DNA of 16,892 nt from an uncultured Chitinophaga sp. (lineage in GTDB: Bacteria > Bacteroidota > Bacteroidia > Chitinophagales > Chitinophagaceae): contig NZ_CALNBI010000032.1 of NCBI RefSeq assembly GCF_937874145.1, positions 1 through 16,892 on the forward strand. The letters are read 5' to 3'. The position numbers and the translations under genes are program-made. The notes below the pieces were generated by a model. That model saw nothing but the letters and a program-made list of their open reading frames with translations, did no database searches and was not told where the DNA came from. Below are positions 7,655 through 15,249 of this stretch, piece by piece (the first letter of the stretch is position 1; every line of letters begins with the position of its first letter).

Positions 7655-8179
7655 ATGATTGCAACCATTTTTATGACGCTGGCTTTATGGGCCGGCACAC
7701 CCGATGCGGGTGACATCCCCCGGGCGACCACCACGGTCATTTTCGTGAACTGCGCCGAGCAGGACAACGGCGAGCTCACCGCCACCGGCCACGACCAGGC
7801 CAACCTGCTGGTCCGTTTCCTGGAAAACGAGGATATTAAAGCGGTTTACGCGCCCTACCGCCCCTGCCTGGTAGCCACGGTGCAGCCCCTGGCCAGGTCG
7901 AAAGGGCAGGAGGTCGCTTATTTTTACGATGCCAGCGCTACGGATGAGGACGGCATGCGGCATATCCTCGCCGTGATGATGGCCAAAAACGAAGGGAAAA
8001 CCATCGTGGTATGCGCACCGGGGACCAGTATCGAAAAAATGTCCGGAATGCTCGGAATAAAGAAAAAATCGATGAAACCTAATACGGGCCTGTTTGGAGA
8101 AGTGTTGATCGTCAACGTTTTATATAAAGGTGAGGCGGTAGCACAAAAGTTGAATATGAATTTTCAAAAAAAAGTGTAA
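7655..8179 (+). CDS. Secreted histidine-phosphatase-fold protein lacking the catalytic residues
   Basis: 174 aa from the ATG at 7655. The sequence follows the small secreted histidine-phosphatase (phosphoglycerate-mutase-like) pattern: a first strand TTTVIFV (25-31), ELTATGHDQANLL (40-52) matching the LTxxGxxQAxxL helix start, IKAVYAPYRPCLVATVQPLA (61-80) matching the AIYSSxxxRTxxTAxPLA segment, and GKTIVVCAPGT (114-124) matching GKTVLVVGHSNT, then MLGIK. The residues expected to carry the chemistry are substituted: the Arg-His pair is Asn32-Cys33, the second Arg is Cys71 and the second His is Ala121. Phosphatase activity is therefore unlikely, and a binding or structural role is possible. 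An in-frame TTG at 7616 would add MHVTLFHKLKSSA, whose lysines give a more typical signal-peptide n-region, so the true start is uncertain. It is a single gene with its own promoter candidate. The family call rests on pattern matching by eye. Confidence 0.8.
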   Translation: MIATIFMTLALWAGTPDAGDIPRATTTVIFVNCAEQDNGELTATGHDQANLLVRFLENEDIKAVYAPYRPCLVATVQPLARSKGQEVAYFYDASATDEDGMRHILAVMMAKNEGKTIVVCAPGTSIEKMSGMLGIKKKSMKPNTGLFGEVLIVNVLYKGEAVAQKLNMNFQKKV

Positions 8180-8249
8180 TATTTGGCTCAGAGAGTGTGA
8201 AATCTGCATCCCTGCAATTCACGCTTTCTCATAAGCATGGTTTCCGTTT

Positions 8250-8279
8250 AACGAAAAAGCGGGGTTCTCCAACCCCGCT
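8250..8279. other. A-tract-led GC-rich hairpin between phosphatase-like and sigma genes
   Basis: AACGAAAAAGC (8250-8260) runs into a perfect 9-bp stem, AGCGGGGTT (8258-8266) pairing with AACCCCGCT (8271-8279) across a CTCC loop. It begins about 70 nt past the stop of the phosphatase-like gene. The plus-strand side is followed by ACTCTCTTG, not a T-tract, whereas the minus-strand reading ends in TTTTT. As an intrinsic terminator it therefore fits minus-strand transcription better, although it may still stop or stabilise the plus-strand transcript. Confidence 0.55.
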
Positions 8280-8358
8280 ACTCTCTTGCCCGTCACACTT
8301 TTTCCAACCGTGTTTCCCCGCACCTTTTTCTTCTTGTCAGCAACTTTTCCGTTCCGTA

Positions 8359-8389
8359 TTTGCGCGGCCATGAAGTTTTGCTATTTTTA
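8359..8389 (+). promoter_or_regulatory. Putative promoter of the ECF sigma gene
   Basis: TTTG at 8359-8362, a 19-nt spacer, then TATTTTTA at 8382-8389, one base away from the Bacteroidota TAnnTTTG -7 element. The start of transcription would fall within a few bases of the TTG start codon at 8395, so the mRNA could be leaderless or nearly so. Confidence 0.4.
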
Positions 8390-8394
8390 GCCCG

Positions 8395-8985
8395 TTGACA
8401 GTTATCAGCACATACAACGAGCCCGAACTGCTACTTAGGGTATCCCAGGGGGATGAGGCAGCCTTTTCCGCGTTGTTCCATCACTGGCAGCCATTTCTCA
8501 CCACTCATATTTACCGCATCACGGAGTCGCGGGAGCTGGCGGAAGAAACCGTGCAGGACGTATTCCTCAAGCTCTGGATGACCCGCGAAGCACTGGCCGG
8601 CATCGGCCATTTCAAGGCATACCTGCTGACCGTTTCCCGCAATCACGCGCTCAACGCGCTCAAATCCCTCATGCGCCGGCTCCACAACCAGGCCAGGTTC
8701 GAAAGGGAAGGAGCGGAATCGCTCTTCGGCGACGACGAGCCCGCCAACAAACTGCAACTCTCCCTGCTCGACGAAGCCATCGAATCGCTCTCGGCCCGGC
8801 AAAAGGAAATCTACCTCCTGCACCGCCACCAGCGCCTTTCATACGCTGAGATAGCAGAAAAACTGGGCATCGGCAGGGAATCCGTCAAGACTCACCTCCA
8901 GCTGGCGGTCAGATCGATCACCAAACATGTTAAACAGCGCCTGGCTTTGCTGATTCTCCTGCTGGAAGCCTGGCACCTGCCGTAA
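8395..8985 (+). CDS. FecI-type ECF RNA polymerase sigma factor
   Basis: Alternative sigma factor, 196 aa, expected to direct RNA polymerase to the downstream transporter operon when released by its FecR partner. Region 2 spans about residues 10-90 (LLLRVSQGDEAAFSALFHHW, then ELAEETVQDVFLKLW at 47-61 and the -10-recognition helix FKAYLLTVSRNHALNALK). Region 4 spans about 122-175, with the helix-turn-helix LSYAEIAEKLGIGRESVKTHL (148-168). There is no region 1 or 3, which is typical of ECF factors. It ends with a hydrophobic tail LALLILLLEAWHLP. The start is TTG at 8395: an in-frame stop lies at 8371-8373 and no ATG occurs before residue 62, which is too far inside region 2. The FecR gene follows 87 nt after the stop, a gap that includes a run of nine T (8990-8998). 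Confidence 0.94.
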   Translation: MTVISTYNEPELLLRVSQGDEAAFSALFHHWQPFLTTHIYRITESRELAEETVQDVFLKLWMTREALAGIGHFKAYLLTVSRNHALNALKSLMRRLHNQARFEREGAESLFGDDEPANKLQLSLLDEAIESLSARQKEIYLLHRHQRLSYAEIAEKLGIGRESVKTHLQLAVRSITKHVKQRLALLILLLEAWHLP

Positions 8986-9072
8986 CAAATTTTTTTTTCA
9001 GCCAACTGCAAACAATCTTCCCCCTTTTCGCGCAACCAGGTTGTTTCTATATGTAAAGCGCGCTTGCAGCTT

Positions 9073-10212
9073 ATGGACAGGTTACAGGAACTATTCCACA
9101 AATACTACGAAAAAACCGCCACTGCGGCGGAAAGGACCGAACTGGCAGCACTCCTCGCACAGGAGCCCGACGACACCCTGGCGGACCTGATATCACAGGA
9201 AGGCGAACGGCTGCTGCATGCCGACCAATCGCTCGCGCCGCAGGTTGCGGGACAAATGCTGGCCCATATTCTCCGGTCGCCCGCCAAAGTACGCCACCTC
9301 TGGCCGGTCCGTGCTGCCGCAGCAGCAGCAGTGCTCATTGCGGTAGCGACAGGCGGATATTTCCTGCTGCGCCCCGCCGCAAAAGCCCCTCATACTGCCG
9401 CACACCAGGATATCCAACCCGGGCAAACCGGCGCGGTTTTGACGCTCGGCGACGGCACCGTGGTAGCCCTCGACAGCGCCGCCGCAGGCCTGATCGCCCG
9501 CCAGCAGGGCACCACCGTGACGCTGGATGCCGGTCAGCTGGCTTATCATACGGAAGAAAACGGCGAAGTTACCTACAACCTGCTCCAAACGCCCCGTGGA
9601 CGGCAGTTCAAAGTCCTGCTGCCCGACAGCACGGTTGTCTGGCTCAACGCCGGCTCTTCGCTCCGATATCCTACCGCCTTCCGCGGACAGGAACGCCGCG
9701 TGAAGCTGGAAGGGGAAGGCTATTTCGACGTACACCGTGATGCGGCGCGGCCTTTCCGCGTGGAAGCCGCCGGAACGGAAGTGACAGCCCTGGGAACGGA
9801 ATTCAATATCAACGCATACGCCAACGAACACGCGTCGGTGACTACGCTCACGGAAGGGAAAGTAAGGGTGAAACGGAACGCCTATTCAGTAGAGCTCGCA
9901 CCGGGACGGCAGTCTGTCGCAGCATACGCGAAAAACGACCTGCAGGAGCAGGCCGCAGTCAATATCGAAGAAACGATCGCGTGGAAGGAAGGGAACTTCT
10001 ATTTCGACAATGCCACGCTGCAGGAGATTCTCCGGCAGTTTGAACGGTGGTACGACATAGAAGTGGTATATGAAGGGAAGGTTTCCAGCCGGGAATTCTT
10101 CGTCATCATTTCCCGCAAATCCACCTTGTCGGCCGTGCTGCGATTATTGCAGGACGGCGGTGTGCGGTACCGGATCGAAGGGCGGAGATTATACGTACAA
10201 TCAGACAAATAA
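9073..10212 (+). CDS. FecR-family anti-sigma factor (transmembrane)
   Basis: Inner-membrane regulator that holds the ECF sigma factor and receives the signal from the STN domain of the outer-membrane transporter. 379 aa from the ATG at 9073; a TTG three codons earlier (9064) is less likely. Visible: a cytoplasmic N-terminal anti-sigma segment (about 1-78, FHKYYEKTATAAERTELAALL); one transmembrane helix (about 79-99, AAAAAAVLIAVATGGYFLL); the periplasmic FecR domain (about 172-266) with TPRGRQFKVLLPDSTVVWLN, GSSLRYPTAF, VKLEGEGYFDV and VTALGTEFNINAY; and a C-terminal DUF4974-type domain (about 305-376, NFYFDNATLQEILRQFERWYDIEV). Length and domain order are normal for the Bacteroidota family. 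It is expected to be co-transcribed with the sigma gene. Confidence 0.94.
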   Translation: MDRLQELFHKYYEKTATAAERTELAALLAQEPDDTLADLISQEGERLLHADQSLAPQVAGQMLAHILRSPAKVRHLWPVRAAAAAAVLIAVATGGYFLLRPAAKAPHTAAHQDIQPGQTGAVLTLGDGTVVALDSAAAGLIARQQGTTVTLDAGQLAYHTEENGEVTYNLLQTPRGRQFKVLLPDSTVVWLNAGSSLRYPTAFRGQERRVKLEGEGYFDVHRDAARPFRVEAAGTEVTALGTEFNINAYANEHASVTTLTEGKVRVKRNAYSVELAPGRQSVAAYAKNDLQEQAAVNIEETIAWKEGNFYFDNATLQEILRQFERWYDIEVVYEGKVSSREFFVIISRKSTLSAVLRLLQDGGVRYRIEGRRLYVQSDK

Positions 10213-10483
10213 ATATCGGCCAAAAACAAAACGACCAAACAGGATTTATCAACCAAAAACTCGTGATAAGCAATGCATCGCGCTGCGGGCGCGGCTTTAC
10301 GGGCGAATTAAATTATTGAAAGCATGAACGACAGCTAGCCGGCAGGGCTGGCCCGGGCATAGTGTGCCTGCGCCATCCGGACGGCAACGAAAAAGCTCCT
10401 GCGGGAACAGGAGCCAACGTTGCGGTATCAGTTAAACAAGGCGACGAAACCTTTATTTATCCACCTAACAACAAGGCAAATAT
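10213..10483 (+). promoter_or_regulatory. Structured upstream region of the STN-type susC (no gene found)
   Basis: 271 nt between fecR and susC. No exact TAnnTTTG promoter is present, as expected if the ECF sigma factor recognises a different sequence here. The first part (10213-10270) is A-rich; the middle (10337-10380) is GC-rich with short possible pairings such as GCAGG (10342-10346) with CCTGC (10367-10371) and GGCA/TGCC; a two-part stem-loop follows at 10384-10423. The last 60 nt before the ATG are AT-rich with only a weak AAGG (10473-10476). It does not match a riboswitch class that I can recognise. Confidence 0.5.
10384..10423. other. Two-part stem-loop upstream of the STN-type susC
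   Basis: The outer stem is GCAACG (10384-10389) with CGTTGC (10418-10423), and the inner stem is GCTCCTG (10395-10401) with CAGGAGC (10408-10414) around a CGGGAA loop. The internal loop is AAAAA on the 5' side and CAA on the 3' side. The 5' part AACGAAAAAGC (10386-10396) is identical to the start of the hairpin at 8250. No T-tract follows on the plus strand; the minus-strand reading of the inner stem ends in TTTTT. It could be an mRNA leader structure, a processing site or an antisense terminator. Confidence 0.5.
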
Positions 10484-13400
10484 ATGCAATTATCCCAAGC
10501 GCTGAGAGTCATGAAACTAACATGCATCTTTCTGCTGGCGGCATTTTTACAGGTATCGGCCGACAGCCGCGGGCAAACCGTGACGCTGCGGCTGAAGGGC
10601 GCACCGGTCAAATCGATGTTCCGAGCCATCCAGCAGCAAACGGGCCTCAATATTTTCGTAGCGGATGCGGTCAGGCTGGAAGAGCTGGGCCGTGTGTCGC
10701 TCAATGTCCGCGACATGCCGGTGGCCGATGTGCTGCGGCAATGTTTCGAAGGCAAACCGATGGAATTCCGGATCGATGAGAACGGCATTTTGATCCGCGC
10801 ACGTACGATCGTTGAACTGGCGACGCCGGTGGCGGACACGCTGATTACAGTGCGGGGGAACGTGCGGGATCAGAAGGGCGACGCGGTGCCGGGGGCTTCC
10901 GTCTCCGTCCGCGGGCAGCGTTCCGGCGTTATTTCCGACGGCGAGGGCAACTTCGACATCAAAGCGGCCGCCGGCACGGAGGTGCAGGTGTCATCCATCG
11001 GCTACAAACCAGCCATGCTTACCGTGCGTACTTCCGGAAGCCTCGTATTCGTGCTTTCTCCGGCCACGGAGTCGCTCAAAGACGTGGTGATCACCGGTAT
11101 CCTTACCCGGAGGAAAGAATCCTTTACGGGCGCCGTAGCGTCGTTTACCGGCGAGGAGCTAAAAATGGTAAATAACCAGAACGTGATTTCCAGCTTACGG
11201 ACCCTCGATCCCTCGTTCCTGCTGATGGAAAACAATCTGAAGGGCTCCAATCCCAACGTGCTGCCCACTATCCAGCTGCGCGGGCAAACCAGTATTTCCA
11301 CGGACCAGCTGCGGGGCGAGTTCAATGCAGACCCCAACCAGCCGCTGTTCATCCTCGATGGCTTCGAAACCACGTTACGGCAGGTGATCGACCTGGATAT
11401 CAACCGCATCGCTTCCATTACCATTTTAAAAGACGCCGCATCCACCGCCATTTACGGTTCCCGCGCATCCAACGGGGTGGTGGTAATCGAAACATTACGG
11501 CCGGAAAGCGGAAAAACCACGCTGAATTACACGACAGACGCCACTTTCGAGTTGCCGGAACTGAGCGGGTATAATATGATGAACAGCGAAGAAGTGCTGG
11601 AATTCCAGCGGCTGGCGGGCAGGTTCAAATCATCGTACTGGCCTTCTCAAATTCCGCTATACGACTCACTGTACAACGTGCTGCTGCGCAATGTCAAAAG
11701 CGGGGTGAATACCTACTGGCTCAACAAGCCCCTGCGCACGGGCGTCACGCAACGCCATTCGATCGGCGTATCCGGTGGGAGCGGCAACCTGGCGTATACC
11801 GCTACTGGTGAATACCGGAACGTAGAAGGCGTCATGATAGGGAACGGGCGCAAGAACTGGAGCGGCCGCCTCAACCTGATGTACCGCACCAAAAAAGTGA
11901 CCATCAGCAACAACCTGTTCGGGGATGGTTATAAGTCGGAGGAATCGCCTTACGGAAGTTTCTCGACCTGGGTGAACACGCTGCCCTATTATCCATTTAA
12001 AAGCAAGGACGAAAAATACCTCATGCCCCGTGTAACCGGCTCCGACCGCTACGCGATCTCCAACCCGATGTACAATGCCAGCCTCAACAGCTACGACCGC
12101 ACCAAAAATTTCGGTATCACCAACAACCTGCAACTGCGTTACGACGTCAGCCGCGACCTGAACGTAACCGGCGGCCTGCAGCTGCGTTCCGTTTCCCAGG
12201 AACAGGCGGCTTTCATTTCCCCGCTCAACACACGGTTTGACGATGTGAGTTTCCTGCGGAAAGGAACGCTCGACTCCCGCGACCGCAATACCTTTTCCTA
12301 TACCGCCAACCTGGCTACCGCATACGTGAAAATGATCGGGAGGAGCACCCTGACGGGGAACCTCCGTACTGAAGTAAACGAAACGCGCAATACCAGCGAA
12401 GGTTTTGAAGTGGAAGGATTTCCGTCGAACAGCAACGGTTCCGCCCGCTTTGCTTTCGGCTACAAGGAAAACGGGCGCCCATATTCTTTCACCAATATCG
12501 TGCGCCGCAACTCCATGCTGGCTTCGGTGAACTATTCATATGACACGCGGTTCAATGTCGACGCCTCCGCCACTTACGACGGGTCGACCGTTTTCGGCAA
12601 GAAAAACATGTACTCGCCGTTTTACTCCATCGGCGTAGGCTGGAATATGGAGCGGGAGAAATTCATCCAGCAGATTCCCTGGATCAATATGCTGCGCATC
12701 AAAGCCAACCTCGGCGTAACCGGCAACCAGAACTTCGATGGTTCCGCCAACTTCACTTCCTATTCCTATCTGCCGAATTACAACCAGCTGGGTGCGGGAA
12801 TGACGCTTGAAACCCTCGGCAACGAATCCCTCCAGTGGCAGAACACGGACCAGTACAGCGGCATCCTGGAAGGCGCCTTCTTCGGCAACCGCCTCAACCT
12901 CCAGGGAAATATCTACCGGAAAATCACCGATCCGCTGGTGGTGCTGGTAGACATCCCTTCCTCCACAGGCCTGTCCGGCCTCGCCATGAACGCCGGCAGC
13001 CTCGAAGTCAAAGGCGTGGAATGGAATGTGCGCTATTCGCCCATCTACCGGCCCAAATCCAATATCGTCTGGAGCCTGAACCTCACCGGCGCTTACAACA
13101 CCATGCGCTACGACAAGTTCGACGCCAGGCTGCGGACGCTGAACGAAAAGATGCAGTCCAACCGCCAGCTGGAACGGTATTACGACGGTGCCGACCCCAG
13201 CGATATCTGGGCGGTGCGATCCGCCGGCATTGATCCCGCTACGGGCAATGAGCTCTTCATCCGCCGGGATGGCTCGCTCAGTTACCAATTCGACCGCCGC
13301 GAGGAAGTGATTGTGGGCAACAGCCGTCCGCAGGTACAGGGGGTGTTTGGCTCGAGCCTCATGCTAAAGCGCCTTTCCTTCAACTTCGCATTCCGTTACC

Positions 13401-13804
13401 TGTACGGGCAGGACATCTTCAATTCCGCACTTTTCGAAAAAGTGGAGAACATCGATTCCTGGGAAATGTCCACCAAAAACCAGGACCGCAGAGCGTTGTA
13501 CGAGCGCTGGAAAAAAGTGGGCGAAGTAGCCCGCTACCGCTCGCTGGAGTTGAACGTGGAAACATATCCCACGTATATGTCGTCGCGGTTTGTGCAGCGG
13601 GAGAATACGCTTTCGCTCGAATCCGTGAACCTGACGTACGACTTCAGGGATATGGCCTGGATGCAAACGCTGCGTTTATCGAACCTGCGGCTGTCGGCCT
13701 ACATGAACGACATCCTGCGGTTTTCGACCATCCGCCGGGAGCGGGGGCTGGAGTACCCGTACAGCAAATCTTTCTCACTGTCTCTTTCCGCCAACTTCAA
13801 ATAA
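10484..13804 (+). CDS. SusC/RagA-family TonB-dependent transducer-transporter with STN domain
   Basis: Outer-membrane TonB-dependent transporter, 1106 aa, that should also signal to the FecR encoded upstream. In order: a signal peptide (about 1-26, core LTCIFLLAAFLQVSA); an STN secretin/TonB short N-terminal domain (about 32-107, VTLRLKGAPVKSMFRAIQQQ ... GILIRAR); a carboxypeptidase-regulatory-like domain (about 122-193, GNVRDQKGDAVPGASVSVRG, SSIGYKPA); a TonB-box-like DVVITG (200-205); a plug domain (to about 338) with LFILDGFE and SITILKDAASTAIYGSRASNG; then the barrel ending in LSLSANFK. The start ATG at 10484 is preferred over one at 10511 because the extra residues are common in this subfamily. 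STN plus an adjacent sigma/anti-sigma pair marks a FecIRA-type autoregulated locus. The susD stop-to-start gap is 6 nt. Substrate unknown. Confidence 0.96.
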   Translation: MQLSQALRVMKLTCIFLLAAFLQVSADSRGQTVTLRLKGAPVKSMFRAIQQQTGLNIFVADAVRLEELGRVSLNVRDMPVADVLRQCFEGKPMEFRIDENGILIRARTIVELATPVADTLITVRGNVRDQKGDAVPGASVSVRGQRSGVISDGEGNFDIKAAAGTEVQVSSIGYKPAMLTVRTSGSLVFVLSPATESLKDVVITGILTRRKESFTGAVASFTGEELKMVNNQNVISSLRTLDPSFLLMENNLKGSNPNVLPTIQLRGQTSISTDQLRGEFNADPNQPLFILDGFETTLRQVIDLDINRIASITILKDAASTAIYGSRASNGVVVIETLRPESGKTTLNYTTDATFELPELSGYNMMNSEEVLEFQRLAGRFKSSYWPSQIPLYDSLYNVLLRNVKSGVNTYWLNKPLRTGVTQRHSIGVSGGSGNLAYTATGEYRNVEGVMIGNGRKNWSGRLNLMYRTKKVTISNNLFGDGYKSEESPYGSFSTWVNTLPYYPFKSKDEKYLMPRVTGSDRYAISNPMYNASLNSYDRTKNFGITNNLQLRYDVSRDLNVTGGLQLRSVSQEQAAFISPLNTRFDDVSFLRKGTLDSRDRNTFSYTANLATAYVKMIGRSTLTGNLRTEVNETRNTSEGFEVEGFPSNSNGSARFAFGYKENGRPYSFTNIVRRNSMLASVNYSYDTRFNVDASATYDGSTVFGKKNMYSPFYSIGVGWNMEREKFIQQIPWINMLRIKANLGVTGNQNFDGSANFTSYSYLPNYNQLGAGMTLETLGNESLQWQNTDQYSGILEGAFFGNRLNLQGNIYRKITDPLVVLVDIPSSTGLSGLAMNAGSLEVKGVEWNVRYSPIYRPKSNIVWSLNLTGAYNTMRYDKFDARLRTLNEKMQSNRQLERYYDGADPSDIWAVRSAGIDPATGNELFIRRDGSLSYQFDRREEVIVGNSRPQVQGVFGSSLMLKRLSFNFAFRYLYGQDIFNSALFEKVENIDSWEMSTKNQDRRALYERWKKVGEVARYRSLELNVETYPTYMSSRFVQRENTLSLESVNLTYDFRDMAWMQTLRLSNLRLSAYMNDILRFSTIRRERGLEYPYSKSFSLSLSANFK

Positions 13805-13810
13805 CGAAAC

Positions 13811-15232
13811 ATGAAATCCATCCAATATATTACGAGCTTATTGCTGGCGGTCTTTTTGCTGTCGTGCAACAAATGGCTGGACGTTCAGCCGGAAGACCGG
13901 TTAAAGGAAGACCAGCTGTATTCCACGCGACAGGGCTTCCTGGACGCGCTCAACGGGCTTTACATTAAATCGGCAAATGCCGCCACCTACGGCGACCAGA
14001 TGACACTCAGCACGCTGGAGATGTTCGCGCAGCGATATCATACCAGCGGCTCGTCGACCACCCATCTCAAGGCGCAATTCGGCCTGCTGAACTACGCCGA
14101 TCCGGGCGTGGAGGGGTCGATAGGAAGGATGTGGGAAGGGCTTTACAGCCATATCGCCAATGTGAACCGTTTCCTCAGCAGCCTGGAGAAGTTTCCTGGC
14201 GTGTTGCAAGCCGAAGAGCTGCGCAGTTTCCGCGGGCAGGCGCTGGGGCTGCGCGCATGGTTGCACCTCGATGTGCTGCGGCTGTTCGGGCCCGTGTATG
14301 ATTCGCCGGATTCGGTGAAGGCGCTTATTCCATATTACACGAAGCTTCAGCCGGAAGGGGAACCAAACATCGCGGCGAATGCGTTCATGGACAAAGTGCT
14401 GGCGGACCTGGAAGAAGCGGGAGCGCTGCTGGCCGGGGATGCCGTTCTTACAGAAGGCTCGTCCAAACTGCATCATTACCGGATGAACCTCGTGGCGGTG
14501 ACTGCGCTCAAGGCCAGGGCGTCGCTCTGGCGGGGGAATCGCTCAGCGGCCTATGCGTATGCGAAAGCAGGCATCGAACAGGCGAAAGATGTATTTCCGT
14601 GGGTGCTGCACGACAATATCGCCAGCTCGCCCGACAATCCCGACCGCATATTTTCCACCGAGTTACTTTTCGCGCTGTTTAACAGCCAGTTGTACGAGTC
14701 TTACAACGCGCAGTTCAGTCCGGAGCTGTATTATACCTCGCTGCTCGCGGGCGGGCCAACGCCTTTCATCGACATCACGTATGAATCCAACCAGCGCGAC
14801 TACCGCTATATTTACAGCTGGCCCATTCCGGGTACAGGCGCGGCTTTCCGGACTTTCTTCAAGTATGCGGATGTGAAAGACAAAGACAAGGCTTTCCGCT
14901 TCACGACGGCACTGGTACGGAAATCGGAATTGTACTACATCGTAGCCGAAACGGCGGAAGATCCGGCGGAAGCGCTGGAACATCTCAATATGGTCCGCCG
15001 GGCCCGCTACCTCGATGTAGACATCACCGATCCCGCGCAGCTGGAAGCGCAGCTGCTGAAGGAATATCAAAAAGAATTTTTCGGGGAAGGGCAGATGTGG
15101 TTTTATTACAAACGTAAGAAGGCCGCGTCCGTCATATCTCCCAACGTGGCCTATCCCAGCACGGGCATGTTTACCATCGTGCCGGAGAAATACGTGCTGC
15201 CGAAGCCATTGTCTGAAACTTCATCCCGATAA
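13811..15232 (+). CDS. SusD/RagB-family outer-membrane lipoprotein
   Basis: Substrate-binding lid partner of the STN-type SusC, 473 aa. The lipoprotein signal is SLLLAVFLLSC with Cys19, followed by the SusD start NKWLDVQPEDRLKEDQLY. The N-terminal SusD-like helical domain includes GFLDALNGLYIKSAN, MWEGLYSHIANVNRFLSSL and FRGQALGLRAWLHLDVLRLFGPVYDS. The C-terminal part shows LVRKSELYYIVAETAED and LLKEYQKEFFGEGQMWFYYKRKK, matching the SusD C-terminal pattern. The end, VPEKYVLPKPLSET, corresponds to the usual terminal IP..E motif. The start lies 6 nt after the susC stop, in the same operon. It is shorter than the SusD of locus 1 but within the family's normal range. Confidence 0.95.
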   Translation: MKSIQYITSLLLAVFLLSCNKWLDVQPEDRLKEDQLYSTRQGFLDALNGLYIKSANAATYGDQMTLSTLEMFAQRYHTSGSSTTHLKAQFGLLNYADPGVEGSIGRMWEGLYSHIANVNRFLSSLEKFPGVLQAEELRSFRGQALGLRAWLHLDVLRLFGPVYDSPDSVKALIPYYTKLQPEGEPNIAANAFMDKVLADLEEAGALLAGDAVLTEGSSKLHHYRMNLVAVTALKARASLWRGNRSAAYAYAKAGIEQAKDVFPWVLHDNIASSPDNPDRIFSTELLFALFNSQLYESYNAQFSPELYYTSLLAGGPTPFIDITYESNQRDYRYIYSWPIPGTGAAFRTFFKYADVKDKDKAFRFTTALVRKSELYYIVAETAEDPAEALEHLNMVRRARYLDVDITDPAQLEAQLLKEYQKEFFGEGQMWFYYKRKKAASVISPNVAYPSTGMFTIVPEKYVLPKPLSETSSR

Positions 15233-15249
15233 CAATTTAAACACCGCAT

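Noticed and set aside
8395..8400. TTGACA, resembling a sigma-70 -35 box
   Set aside because: It is the first two codons of the sigma gene, has no matching -10 at 16-18 nt, and Bacteroidota do not use this consensus.
8983..8998. Nine-T run after the sigma stop as an intrinsic terminator
   Set aside because: No stable stem precedes it (only a 3-bp GGC/GCC), and fecR is expected to be co-transcribed.
10324..10338. A tiny ATG...TAG leader frame (four codons) upstream of susC
   Set aside because: It is too short to support and has no ribosome-binding site or regulatory codon pattern.
10337..10423. Cobalamin or other known riboswitch upstream of susC
   Set aside because: The conserved boxes of the cobalamin class could not be found and no other known class was recognised.
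10420..10779. A 119-codon frame overlapping the start of the STN-type susC
   Set aside because: It overlaps the signal peptide and STN domain in another frame and matches no family; the susC frame explains the sequence.
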